Assembly: GCF_040712315.1 (NCBI RefSeq)
Contig: NC_134013.1
Span: 32,895,001 to 32,959,000, forward strand
Direction of reading: 5' to 3'
From: Castanea sativa
Taxonomy: Eukaryota; Streptophyta; Magnoliopsida; Fagales; Fagaceae
Length of the DNA: 64,000 bases
Positions 1 through 11,309 of this stretch are shown piece after piece. Within the stretch, counting starts at the first letter, position 1; every line of letters starts with the position of its first letter. The position numbers and the translations under genes are program-made. The notes under the pieces are model-generated. The model did no database searches, was not told where the DNA came from, and worked only from the letters and a program-made list of their open reading frames with translations.

Positions 1-1815
1 TAAACATTTTTGTGTGTGTAATAACTAAATAATATTTTTGAAGTAAATAATATATGATAATTATCCATATAAAAAAGAGCTCCTTTATGTTAAAAATTTG
101 GACTTTGAAGACAAAACAAAAATATTATTATATTTTACAAAAGGCATTTGAAAGTGAATGAAAGCTGTTTGATAATAAAACATTTTTAAAAAAAGTTATA
201 TAGATGAAAAAAATTATATTCACGAAAGCTCCTTTATGTAACTTTTTAAAAAAAAATTATATTCATGAAAATGATGAAATTAAATTAATGCACTCTATGG
301 ATTTTGGAAGCATGAATATTTTTATCATATTTATATGATATATAGAAAAATATTCAAAATATGTTATAATAAAAATTAAGATTCACATGGATTTATATTA
401 ATAAATGTAATGAAAAACAATCAAGGTTTAGATTGATTATGATTTAAAATTACATTTAGATAAATAAACTACAATGCTGACAATGTATCTTTGACAAATA
501 ACCAGTCTCATATCCAAATATAAAGCTGCTAAGGATCACGTTGACAGAGAGACAAAGATTGATTGGTCTTTCTCTCTAAGTCCTATCCAAATAATTTGTT
601 TTTTAACCTTTTTTTTTTTTAAGGAAAAATAATAGAGATTTTTTTTTCTCAAATAGTTTAAATGGGCCAAGAATGAAATATAAACAATAAAAGCTAGAAA
701 AATAAATGAGAGGTTTACTTCTTAGTTGGAGACACTAGCAGATGGCAGAGCTAGAGAGGGCCATGGCCCCTCCAAGATGTTATATGTTTTTTCATAACAA
801 ATAAAAATCTATACATAAAATTCAACTAATGGCCCTACTAGATTAAAAAAAATGATACTACACTTATAATTAGGACAATTTAGTTCACAAGCAATGGATA
901 TGCATGGAAAACATAAACATAAACATTATATATGTGGGGAACGCATAAACGTAAACACACATGCACGCACACACGTATTACAAAATGAGCCGTTGAACAT
1001 GTGAATGAAATCATTTTGATATAACAGAAATAAAATTAAAAAAAAAAGTTTTTTATGGTATTTATGAAATTAATTATAAGTGCAATAATTTTTTTTTTTT
1101 TGGAGAAGGATAAGTGTACTATTTAGGATAGAGATTTTTGGAAGCGTGAACATTTTTCATTCCAAATTATATCATAAATAGAAATTTTATCAAAATATGT
1201 TCTAATAAAATTAAAGATTCACATAAGTAGAAACTAATGAATTTAAGGGGAAAAAAATTGTAGGCTTCAGTTTTAGGTAGGTATGGGCCAAGAAGCCCGG
1301 TATTTACTTGACCCATCTACCTTAGGAGTGTCAGCCTTTTGGGTATGGGCCTTTCAGATCGTAGGCTTTTGAAACACTCCTCAACAACGTGCTTGTAGGG
1401 GGTACGTGTGGCTATGGAAGACACCTTTTGTACATGCAAAGTCGCAATTGAATATTAAGATATGCTCAATGAATTCCAATTTCTGTTCTACCCCAATATA
1501 TAATACGTGTTTATTGACATCATATTAGAGATATGAAATCAAATTTTATCCTTATCAAGAACATATTTTGAGCAATGGAAGAGAATTAGCTATCAGCTTT
1601 TAGACTTGAATAATGCTCAAGATACAACTAAACATCACAACAATTTACAATATTCTTATTGCATGCTAACTCATTCAAGGCCCCACCACAATTTGTAATT
1701 AATTTTTTTAATGATATGGTATAATAATTTGGAAATATTGTGATATATTTGTGGTGTTCATAGCATTACTTTTTGAGAAGTACTATTTTTACAACATTTT
1801 CACAACAAATCTTCT
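1..1815. other. AT-rich intergenic DNA
   Basis: No reading frame, RNA gene or complete mobile element could be recognised. The stretch has many poly-A and poly-T runs. A motif resembling 'attttggaagcatgaatat' followed by AT-rich sequence occurs near 300 and again near 1136, which suggests an old diverged duplication. Nothing else is supported. Confidence 0.6.
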
Positions 1816-2280
1816 GTGGTAAGTTGTTACTGATTTTAATTTGAACTCACCATTGAAATTACTTTTTTATCCACCAATAACAGCCAATAACAACCTATTA
1901 CTTAAGAATTATTATCAAATGTTGTAAAAATATTGCGTTGATTACATCACTTTCCCTCAACAAGCCTTAGTAAACTAGGAAAAAAGAAGCACTAATTGCA
2001 TTGTGTTCAAGAGTACGTAATGGGTAATAAATGGTACAAAATGCAATTTTCGTGATAAGTTGTTACTAATTTTAATTTGAACTCATCATTGAAATTATTT
2101 TTTTATCCACCAATAACAGCTAATAACGACTTATTACTTAGAATTTATTGTAAAATATTGTAAAAATATTGCATTGATAGCATTACTTTCCCTCAACAAG
2201 CCTTAGTAAACTAGGAAAAAAGAAGAGATAATTGCATTGTGTTCACGAGTAATGGGTAAATGGTACAAAATGCAATTTTA
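1816..2280. repeat. Tandem duplication, two copies of about 236 bp
   Basis: The segment starting at 1816 is repeated from about 2052. Both copies carry the order 'aagttgttac', 'atccaccaataacagc', 'ccctcaacaagccttagtaa' and 'ggtacaaaatgcaatttt'. The copies differ by scattered substitutions and small indels, so the duplication is not recent. It lies just downstream of the NAC gene's stop codon and has no coding potential. Confidence 0.85.
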
Positions 2281-2590
2281 GGACAAAACAAACTTATTGA
2301 GTACAAATAATGCATGCAATGAAACAAAAATTTACAATTATAAAATAACATAAACAAGTACAATGGTGAATAAAAACTTTCATCAACATTCCTAATATTT
2401 TAGGAGATTTACTTTTCAGGAACTCTCCCTTTATCACATCAAGTCATTGTTCCTCTAATTTTTATGTGTTTTAGTGTGTGGACTCTCTTTGACAATTCTA
2501 CACGGGAATTCAACCTTAAATCAGCTGGTAGACACTGATTATTATTATTACCATTGTGATGAATTCATCATCTACATATATAGATTGAGG

Positions 2591-2674
2591 CTATGGATGA
2601 GCTTTGGTTATAAGTCAAGAAAGCATCCAAGGCTATGGATGACCATTTGTTATAAGTCAGGAAAGCATCCAAGG
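2591..2674. repeat. 42-bp direct duplication over the NAC stop codon
   Basis: Two adjacent 42-bp copies (2591-2632 and 2633-2674) share 'ctatggatga' and 'gaaagcatccaagg' with few differences. The inner copy contains the stop codon and last codons of the NAC gene. The outer copy lies in the 3' flank. The final residues and stop of the protein therefore sit in one unit of a local duplication. Confidence 0.85.
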
Positions 2675-4403
2675 AGATGGCTATCATTATTTTGAGCTCC
2701 TAGTTCATTGTTCTGGGATATTAATGGCAAGTTTGGATAGGAAGTTGTGCCAGTAAATTGTGATGCGAGTAAATCATCCAGATTTTTCCAATCCACATAC
2801 TGGCTGCTGATACCATCGAAATCTTCATTATTGGCTATACCATTATGCTGGAAACCTTCTTTTGTTGCCAAACTAGTTGATAAAGAAGGGCTATCTAGTC
2901 GTGGTAGCTCAACAAGTTGGTTGTCCAAAAGAGTATGGTTGCAAACAGGCTCTTGCTGTAATGAAGTAATGGGTTCATGAAAAGTTGTCGCTTGATTTGG
3001 ATTAAACGCTTGAATTGTACTTGATATATGTGAATATGATGGAGGCATAACTTGGCTGTTATCTCTGACATAGTAAGCGTTCCAAGCTTCGAAACCTTGT
3101 CTGTAATTAGGAGTGGGCTTTTTGAATGCCCGACACACCACCCATCCTTCTTCCTGCATTATAGCCACCAACATTGGCTTATTAATACAGTAACTTGCAT
3201 TCATAGTTGTCTTTACATGATTTATTTGCATAAGGTAATGTATAATGCATGTGAGAGAAAGATCAAGGCTAATGCCACTATATGTACAGGTGTTTTATTT
3301 TCATAATGATGGCTAGGAATAACGTTAGTATCAACATGGAACAATCAATAATTCCATTGGCCTCAGTCAATATGTCCCATTAAATTGAACAATAAGTCAC
3401 TATGATTATTATTCACTTCTTCAAAACTCATGGGCCAAGCTAGACAATTTACCTTGGGGAACGAGTCCAAAAGTACTAACGAAAAATAGTTATGTGATAT
3501 GTTTTCTAATTAATCAATCATTTCTTTTACTATTGTCATCCAATTGTCAAACGTATAGGCACCATGGACAATTCATAAATATTGTATTTTCATTTTAACT
3601 TCAATATGCAAAATAAACTTAATCAGTTAAACTTTTGAACTTGAATGAAATAAATATTTATATTATTGAACTTGCCTGAAGAGGTCCATGTTCAGATGTT
3701 TGGAGGCGATATTCATGCATGATCCAATCTGTTTTCCTACCATTGGGTGCTCGTCCCTTGTAGAACACCAGAGTTTTTCTCATCCCAATGATTCTGTTCT
3801 TTGAGAGCACAGCCTTGTCTCTCCCAGTTGCTTTCCAGAATCCAGCAGCAGTGGCTCTGTTAGTCCTCGTTCCTGTTGGGTACTTCTTATCTTTATGACT
3901 GAAGAAGTACCACTCATTTTGTTCATCATAGCCTAGCTTGCATCTGTCTGTATCAACCGTAGAGAAAATTAAAGTTATAAGAAATCCAACACGCTGTAAT
4001 TGGTACCATATTCCGTACCCAATATGTAATTTTCTTAGTTGCATTTTCTATGAAATACTTCAGTGCTTGCTGGTTCATTAGGTTAGTCGATGTTGTATTA
4101 AAGCTTGCATCAATTTGCAATCTAGCTAGCGTTGCTTAATTTGTTTGAATTCTGAGAAAATTATTAGATACTTTTAGAGTATAACTGTTGTTATTTATAA
4201 GGGCACTAGCCTTTTATATAATCAACTATCTCACTTTAAATACCTTGAATGTCCCATGGCTCCATTTTGTAGAGATCAATGTCAGCAATAACATCTAGAT
4301 CGATTTTCAGAGAGTTAATCTTTCTCCTGAGGTAGTAACCCACAAGTTCTTCCTCGGTTGGGTGAAATCTAAAGCCAGGTGGGACACAAGACTCCATCTC
4401 CAT
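2650..4403 (-). CDS. VND7-like: NAC-domain transcription factor, VND7-type (xylem vessel regulator)
   Basis: Three coding exons read on the minus strand: 4403-4244, 3947-3676 and 3153-2650, giving 311 residues with a TAA stop. The NAC domain fills about residues 1-160. Visible motifs are [18 protein letters not shown] (A), [11 protein letters not shown] (B), [20 protein letters not shown] (C), [11 protein letters not shown] (start of D), and WIMHEYRL followed by [13 protein letters not shown] (E). RKINS and the exact B-C wording match the VND7/ANAC030 branch better than VND1-6, and Arabidopsis VND7 has a similar length. Family members are nuclear DNA-binding proteins that switch on vessel secondary wall and cell-death genes. 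The divergent C-terminus holds an acidic [12 protein letters not shown] stretch, probably activating. Intron 1 joins in phase 1. Intron 2 needs a GC donor (CAG|GCAAGT) to keep frame. The start at 4403 is chosen because an in-frame ATG at 4475 falls inside a probable leader intron. Confidence 0.93.
3674..3675 (-). other. Non-canonical GC splice donor of NAC intron 2
   Basis: On the minus strand the exon ends CAG at 3676 and the intron starts GCAAGT, the standard context of plant GC-AG introns. The acceptor is ATGCAG at 3154-3156. Joining gives GPLQ followed by EEGWVV, as in the family. The nearest GT three bases further in would shift the frame. Confidence 0.85.
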
Positions 4404-5552
4404 TGATAAACTTCTCCTGAGAAAGATATAAAACATGAGAGAGAATCCAAGTAAATTAAGTAAAGTTCCTTCCAAAGCTTCTAACCTTTTTGTTTCACCC
4501 CGTTACATGCCTCAAACATAGCCTTAAAGTTTCTTTCAATGTTAATTATTGGCCTCACAATAGAGACTACTGTGGAAGACATGACTGTGAACTAATTAAC
4601 TAAATTCCAAAGCTCAAAAGAGCAATGAAGTTCCACTCATATTTGCCTTGCACATTTTAGTTATGATTCCTAGCTATTCATTCCAGTAAAGCTAGCACAA
4701 GTGTAGGATATACAGTGGTAATGATGATGATGATGATGATGTAACTTTGTGGAACCCAACTGTGGTCCTGCTTGGGTTATTAGGCATCAAATGGCAGACC
4801 AATTGAGGAACCCACCAAAGATCCTAAGGACTATAACTAGTATATATTTGAGTGGTAAATGTTGCATGAGCTTAGGCGAAGTATATTGCACACAAAAGTT
4901 TGGCCGAAAAGTTTGACTTTACTGGCACAAGCGTGTTATGTTTCTTTGAGTGCAGTGCACTCCCAGCAGCTCGTGGTGGTGGAAAACGTTTTCACACCCA
5001 CCATGCTCGACAACTTCACTCGATAGCTGGAAAAAAGTTTTTCAAGGATAACCACTCACAAAACAACACAATATTACTAACCTATATTTATATGCACAAG
5101 CTCGCTGAACGTTTTTTTTTCTTTTTTCCTCTATCTGGCAGGGATTTCTCTTAGAAATAACATAATTAAGTTCATTGAAACCATTCAGTTTAGATTTTTC
5201 AGTTAAGTTCATTGAGACTAAATGCATGCCATAAGTCATAACTCCCAAAAAAAAAAAAAATCTAGGTCATGAATGAACAATGAAATATTTTATCTTTGTA
5301 TGAAAAAACTGTAAGCATGGAATGTTGAAATATATAAAATATTACTTGTATGCATCACAAACCCTAGCTAGTTTCAGCATGGAAAAATGCACCAAAAGAA
5401 TTGCAAATTTTTAATATGGTGAAGCTACAATTGCAGCCAAACTTTCTTTTACATATATATAATATGTACACAATATATTTTTCAACCAATAACTAACAAA
5501 AAATACTCACAGGAAAATGTGTTGGTGCTGTGTTTTGTTCTTGAGCACGGCA

Positions 5553-5607
<55 letters not shown>

Positions 5608-5725
5608 TTAGGTATTGGGATTGGGATTGGGATTGGGTGGAATGTTTTCTGAAAAGAGAGAGAGAGAGGTATAGGTTTTAAATATGCAAAAAGTTGTAAG
5701 TAGAAAGGCTGGCGAATATTGTTGT
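4404..5725 (-). promoter_or_regulatory. Predicted 5' leader of the NAC gene with a 1.1-kb intron
   Basis: On the minus strand a good acceptor (ATCTTTCTCAG|GAG) ends at 4417, 13 bases before the ATG. A matching donor, GTGAGTA, starts at 5511. Together they predict a leader exon of about 5725-5512, an intron at 5511-4417 of 1095 bases, and a short leader remainder at 4416-4404. The leader exon would read as pyrimidine-rich and includes a long CT repeat. This is inferred from splice consensus and TATA position only. Confidence 0.6.
5564..5606. repeat. (GA/CT)n microsatellite in the NAC leader
   Basis: About 21 uninterrupted AG units. In the transcribed minus direction this is a CT tract inside the predicted 5' leader exon. 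Shorter GA runs lie at 5551-5560 and 5658-5670. Four consecutive ATTGGG hexamers follow near 5614-5637. Confidence 0.95.
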
Positions 5726-5750
5726 GTAAGCGAAAGAGGAATAATAAATG

Positions 5751-5762
5751 TATTTATATAGG
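5751..5762 (-). promoter_or_regulatory. TATA box of the NAC gene
   Basis: On the minus strand this reads CCTATATAAATA, a near-consensus plant TATA box. It would place transcription start near 5720-5730, just upstream of the CT-rich leader exon. Position and sequence support it; no expression data are available. Confidence 0.6.
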
Positions 5763-5879
5763 TGCTATGGGAGAGAGAGGTAAAGAGATGAAGAGGGATG
5801 TTATTGATTGCGCGTGGGGTGGCAGATACATGAAAGGTTTGTTTTTGGACGGCGTGAGTGACACCAAGTTTTCACGCCA

Positions 5880-5931
5880 CCCCCCCCCCCCCCCCCCCTG
5901 GCCCTGCCCTCTCTCTCTCTCTCTCTCTCTC
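5880..5931. repeat. Poly-C run followed by (CT)n
   Basis: Nineteen consecutive C residues (5880-5898), then a short spacer, then a CT repeat from about 5909 to 5931. It lies about 130 bp upstream of the predicted NAC TATA box. Runs like this are prone to length error in sequencing. Confidence 0.9.
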
Positions 5932-5989
5932 ACCGCAAATTTGTGTACTAAGTTTTTGGTTTCCCATACTTTTGTTACAGCAGTACAAT

Positions 5990-7625
5990 AACAATGACTG
6001 ACATTTCACGATCTCACTGTCACATAGAACTGCCATAAATTCAATGTTTTCTTTTTTTTTAGGAAAGGAATTCAGTGTTCTTGTATACGAAGTCCGTTAG
6101 GGTTTGAACACGTGTCAAATATAAGTAAGGCTTAGCTCTGATGTACTAGTGCAGATATAATTTGAACACGTAACAAAAATTAAATATATATATATGTGTT
6201 TGCATCTTATCGTCTCCAATGCATTAAAAATTAAACCAAGCTCATCAAACATCTGATAGATATATATATATATATATATATATATATCCATATTTCAACG
6301 AATTTATTTTAGACTCGAGTCTTATCCCTCACGCATATATATTATTAGAGCTTTTATTCTTTTCTTTTACATCACCTTTTTTTACATGAGTTATTTTACA
6401 TTCACTTTAATGTGTAAAAATATGAACCTTGTCTCATTAATTCCGGATATATGTGTAAAATAATAAATGTAATCCAATTTGCAATGATTTTTCCCCCCAT
6501 ATTTTTGCATCAAAGTTTTAATGAACCTCATACATCACAATCTCTCACATTCTCTATCTATCTCTCCCCCACAATCCAGCAACTCCTGTCTGTTTGGTGC
6601 GCCGCCCTTTGCCATTTGGAACCATTCAATCGTCAACACTTGGATGCCATGTCAGGCTTTCCTAAGCTGTCGATGTCAGCTAGCTAATCATTTATGTTCT
6701 ACTCACAGATCTCCCATCAGATGAGTCCCGCCAAAGACATCGGACCCTTTCACCTGGCTTGGCATTGCATAGACTCATGCGTCATCCTAGATTTTCTCGT
6801 AAATTATGACTTGAATTTTATTAATTACCCTCTTAGATCTAACAACTCACTGGGCCGTAATCTTCTTTTATGATGAAAAAAAGAATACATAAACATCTTT
6901 TGCCACAATCCTGATATGATATGACCAATTGTGAATAGTAAAAAAAAACTAATAAGTTCACATAAAAGTTATAAATAATCACTTATAATTTATTATATAT
7001 TAGAATTGTTGACAAAAATTTATAATAATAATAATATGTGAAACGGATAGAAATTTAAATCTAAATTAGAATTCCAATTTTGCGCTATGTATTCTAAATT
7101 ATTTATTCTTAAAAAGTTTTATTTCTTAATTTTAGAATAAAATATGATACCACATCATAAATATTTATCCAAGTGAGTTATTAAGTACAAAAACCAAAGA
7201 ATTTAGAATAAATAAATGGTAAAAAAAAAAATTTCACAATAAATTTTTTTTTAAATGGACAATTTACATTTTTACCTAATAATATCCTTACAAAATTTTT
7301 TAAAGAGATAACAAAATATAAAAATGACTATCAATAATATTTAAATTATATATATTGGAATGATATTATGCATTTTATTGTATATTTTTAAATATTTTCA
7401 TGCATATGTATAAGATTACAAACTAGTTATGACATAAAAGTTGTGCTTCTAAAAGAAGAGTAAGAATACACTGAGTTGATTGTTATTTGAGGCAAGCTAT
7501 TTTTAAAATAAGGATATCTTTTGAAGTATAGTGGGTTATATATATATATATATATATTTATAGAATGGACTCACTCCATTGGATTTCACCTCAATAAAAA
7601 TAAGTTATACGGTACCAAACATTAA
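5990..7625. other. AT-rich intergenic DNA
   Basis: No gene could be supported. It contains a (TA)n microsatellite at about 6260-6287 and another near 7539-7556. Short open frames around 6451-6724 show no recognisable domain, codon pattern or splice context. Confidence 0.6.
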
Positions 7626-7660
7626 GTGTGCGTTTGGATACCAATTAAAACACTAACTTA

Positions 7661-8958
7661 GAGCACTTGCAGTAGTGGAGCTAAATAGCTATTTTAGCTC
7701 CATCAAAACACAAAAAATACCCTTGCAGCAGTGGAGGTATAGCTAAAATTGTTAGCATAATTGCTATAGTGCTCATGTATTTATACATGAGCACTAAAGC
7801 TCAAAGCTAAAAAAAAAATTAATTTTTATTCAGCTCCCGATTAAAATAATATAGGCTGATTATTTGTTTTCATTCTTTTATTCACGCCTCTCTCTCTCAG
7901 TCACTCTCATCTCTTCTCCACTGAAGCTCTCAACTCTCTCAAAACTCTCTCAAGCTCACTCTCTCAAGCTCACCGTCGCCGGCCCGTCACCGACCCACCA
8001 GCTGAGACCCACCGTCGATCAACCTTCTCAGCCTCAAACCCACGCCGTCCAAAACTCTCAACTCTCTCAAAACTCTCTCAAGCTCACCGCCGCCGCGACC
8101 CACCAGCTAGGACCCACCGCCGATCAACCCTCTCAGCCTCAGACCCACGCCGTCCCAAGCTCTCAAACTCTCTCAACATCACCGACCCACTCTCTCAAAC
8201 TCTCACCCCTGTTTCACTGCCATCCCAAGCAGCCGATCAGCTCAGACCCACCGCCGATCAGCTCAGACCCATCTCTCTGTTTCACTTAAGGTCAGTTGTC
8301 TCTGTCTTTTTCATGTGGATGCTTGGGATTTTTGATTTGGGAATTTTCTGTGTGCAGGAAACTTTACATTTTTTTTTGGCTTTTGGTTCTGAGCATCCAT
8401 GAATGGACAATGTATTTGTATTGGAATGTATTGGGATTTTTCTGTTTGCAGGAATTTGTTATGTGTTTTCTTTATCAGTAGGATTAAGCTACATGTCAAA
8501 TTAATTATTTATGCATAATCATGTTCTATTGTTATAATTCTAAGTACTTTAAGTTTTGATATAAATATTAGTTTGGGAATTTTCTGTGTGCAGGGAAGAG
8601 TCGGTGGGCGACGGTAGCGATTGCGGTGGCGGTGGAAGAGTCGGTGGTGGTGGTGGTAGTGGTGGCGGTAGCAATTGCGGGTGGTTGTGATGGTTGTTTA
8701 TTGTAATGGACATATTATTTTATTGTAGTGGATATATTATTTTATTATAGTGGATATACTATTTTATTGTAGTAGATATATTATTTTATTGTAGTAGATA
8801 TATTATTTTATTGTGATATTTATATTATTTTATTGTGTTAAAAGTTAAAATAAATCCACTGCTGTAACATATTTTGTAAAGTGATTAGGTAAAATAGATA
8901 AAATAACTTTTTGTGGAGTTAAAAAGCTAAATTTTTAGCTCTACTGTTGTGGATGCTC
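7661..8958. mobile_element. Nested PIF/Harbinger-type element, 1.3 kb
   Basis: Ends GAGCACTTGCAGTAGTGGAG and, from the right, GAGCATCCACAACAGTAGAG are related inverted repeats, each followed by an AGCTAAA-rich stretch. TTA flanks both sides (7658-7660, 8959-8961). It is inserted in the element at 7626-9127. No transposase is visible. The interior has an exon-like block at 7864-8288, a glycine-codon-rich block at 8594-8690, and several near-identical 'tattttattgtagt' repeats at 8709-8840. Confidence 0.8.
7864..8289 (+). other. Exon-like Ser/Pro/Gln-rich frame inside the nested element
   Basis: An open frame of 141 codons with an internal duplication: a block ending DQPSQPQTHAV occurs twice. 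It sits in unusually GC- and CT-rich sequence. It is followed near 8288 by AAG|GTCAGT, which resembles a splice donor, and near 8593 by GTGTGCAG before a GGAAGAGTCGGTGGG exon-like start. No domain is recognised. It could be a captured promoter plus first exon, or simply low-complexity DNA that lacks stops. Confidence 0.3.
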
Positions 8959-9127
8959 TTATTTTGCTATTCAGCTTATTTTTAATACTATTTATGAACC
9001 CTGCTGCACTTTTTGATACTATTTATTGGTCCCACTATACTATTTCAGTTAATTTTTACCTTTATCTATAGTACTTTCAGTAAAAAATTTTCAGTTTTAA
9101 CAAAATAAGTGGATTCCAAATAGACCC

Positions 9128-9755
9128 TAAGTATTAACAAAAAAATATATAACCATATATAAATGTTTGTTGAAAGATCATACGTACGTCTTGAAATAGC
9201 AAGAGTGAATGACCTCTATTAACCTATAAATGTTAGTACTCTTCCTAGGGGAGTAAATATACATTTGACAAAACAATTGATCTTAACAATGGTTTAATTT
9301 TGGAGAAGTTAGGTTTGCCATACCTACTTTATAAGAACTTCTTGAAAATTGGGATTAGTGAAAATGTATTTATAAGAACAAAAAATAAGGGGTTCAAGTG
9401 ATAACTCAATGGTAATGACATTTTTTTTTGTGGTATCTCTTTATTTTCTTATTTTAAAAAAATTATTAATACAAGATAATGATATTTTAATGTGATTTGA
9501 ACATGCTTACATATTAACAAGTACCACTAATCAAAATTAGCTATCCATGATATGGATTATAATCACATGACTAACTATTACAAAATACAACTTAACTCAC
9601 GAACTCTTACAAATAACACCTACAATAGTTTAATAAATACAAAGAAATTAAAAATCTCTCACAAACACAAACTTACTCAATACCTGGCTTTTTTATATAA
9701 ATAATTTCAAATTACTTCTTTTTACAAAAAATAATAATTAAAATAAAATATTCAT

Positions 9756-9807
<52 letters not shown>

Positions 9808-11264
9808 TATTTTTTTTTTAAAACCCAAACCAAATCAAAATATTATTTTAAGGATATTTCCAACATATTTTAATCCCTTCTGAATTTAACCACAAATCCT
9901 ATTTATGAAGAATAAAAAGATATCTAACCATGAAATTTGTAATATTACTTCTCTTTTAAACACATCAAAATTAAGTGTTAGAAATTTGTAATATTACTTC
10001 TCTTTTAAACGACATCAAAATTAAGTTTTCTGTGGCCAGGAAAAAAAAAAGTTCCCACCGTCCAAAAAATAAATTTCAAATCAAAATTTGAGAAATATAT
10101 ATAAGATTTTTTATGTAAAGCTTAAAGCTAATGGCATTGCCTTCCCCTTAGGTAGACAAACTAAACCTATTTTCATAATAAGAAAAAATAGTGTATATAA
10201 TATCACTCACCGGATTCATCCTTGCATGGCCAAAAGATTGAAAAAATTAATTGGATGAATTGAAGGATAATGGTGGTATATCCAAGTTAAAATTGTACCG
10301 TTCAAAATTATATTTTACAACATAAACAGAGATCAAACAAAATTAATACTATGAATGAATAATGTGGTTTAATTTTGTGAATGAATAACTGACTTGATGA
10401 GGCTTCCCTAAATAATGGTTGAAACAAGTTTCAGAAGTTCATAAAAGGAGGACAAATTATATATATTGTCTTAAACAATTACTATATGTGATGTAGTTTT
10501 GTCCGGATGGCTAGCTTATGCCAAGTAGTTTTAGCCACTAAACAAAATATTCAAGACGTTGATAATTGACCATCTTAAAAGTAATCATCGAGGTGCCACG
10601 CTTAGTGCTCCTTATCTACCATTAGAGAACCATACTCCATTAATGAGTCAAAAGATGAAAGATGAAAGCTGATAAGCGATCACTTCTAAATAAATTAAAA
10701 AAGTATAAAAAAATTTATATGTCAAAGCCTATACAATTTAAGGGTATGATAATCTAAACCTAAATATTGTTTCAATTATAAAAAATTGAAGCATACTGAT
10801 TAAAAAGGTAAAAAATCTTCAGCTCATATTATACCCTGGGTACAACCGTACAAGGCGTGGTTCTATTTAAATGGGTTCTATTTAATTTGTTATTTTTTAA
10901 AAGCTCATGATTTATAATATATAAAGTAAAACTCTCGTAATTTTTTTTTTTGGGTAATTCAGTTTATATATATAGAAACAAATTACAAAGGAAGACCCAA
11001 AATAAACTAGCAAAGGGAAACCTCTCGTAATTTAATTATTTAATTTTAAAACTATTAGTTTTTATGTTTTTAGGCCTTCTAGATGTAACTTTCTAAAAAG
11101 AAATAAAAAAGGAAAAAGAAATCAATTTATTTTCCTTTTAATTTAGGTGTTTAAAGACATTAGCTTTCTTCTGGACTTCAGGTCTTTTTTGTGACTGTTA
11201 CCAAGTCATTTGTCCTGGCCTAGATATGAACCTTTTGCTTTAATTAATTAACTAAGAAAATAGA

Positions 11265-11309
<45 letters not shown>

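Larger units (their letters stand above)
7626..9127. mobile_element. Tourist-like MITE (outer element of a nest)
   Basis: The left end GTGTGCGTTTGGAT and the right end (complement GGGTCTATTTGGAA) are imperfect inverted repeats, flanked by TAA at 7623-7625 and 9128-9130. Without its insertion the element is about 200 bp. The 3-bp TAA/TTA target and the GTTTGGAT core are shared with the elements at 38214, 47189 and 47994. PIF/Harbinger-type mobilisation is inferred from target length and sequence. Confidence 0.75.

Noticed and set aside
4900..5154. 84-codon plus-strand frame
   Set aside because: It lies in the predicted leader intron of the NAC gene, opposite strand, with no domain.
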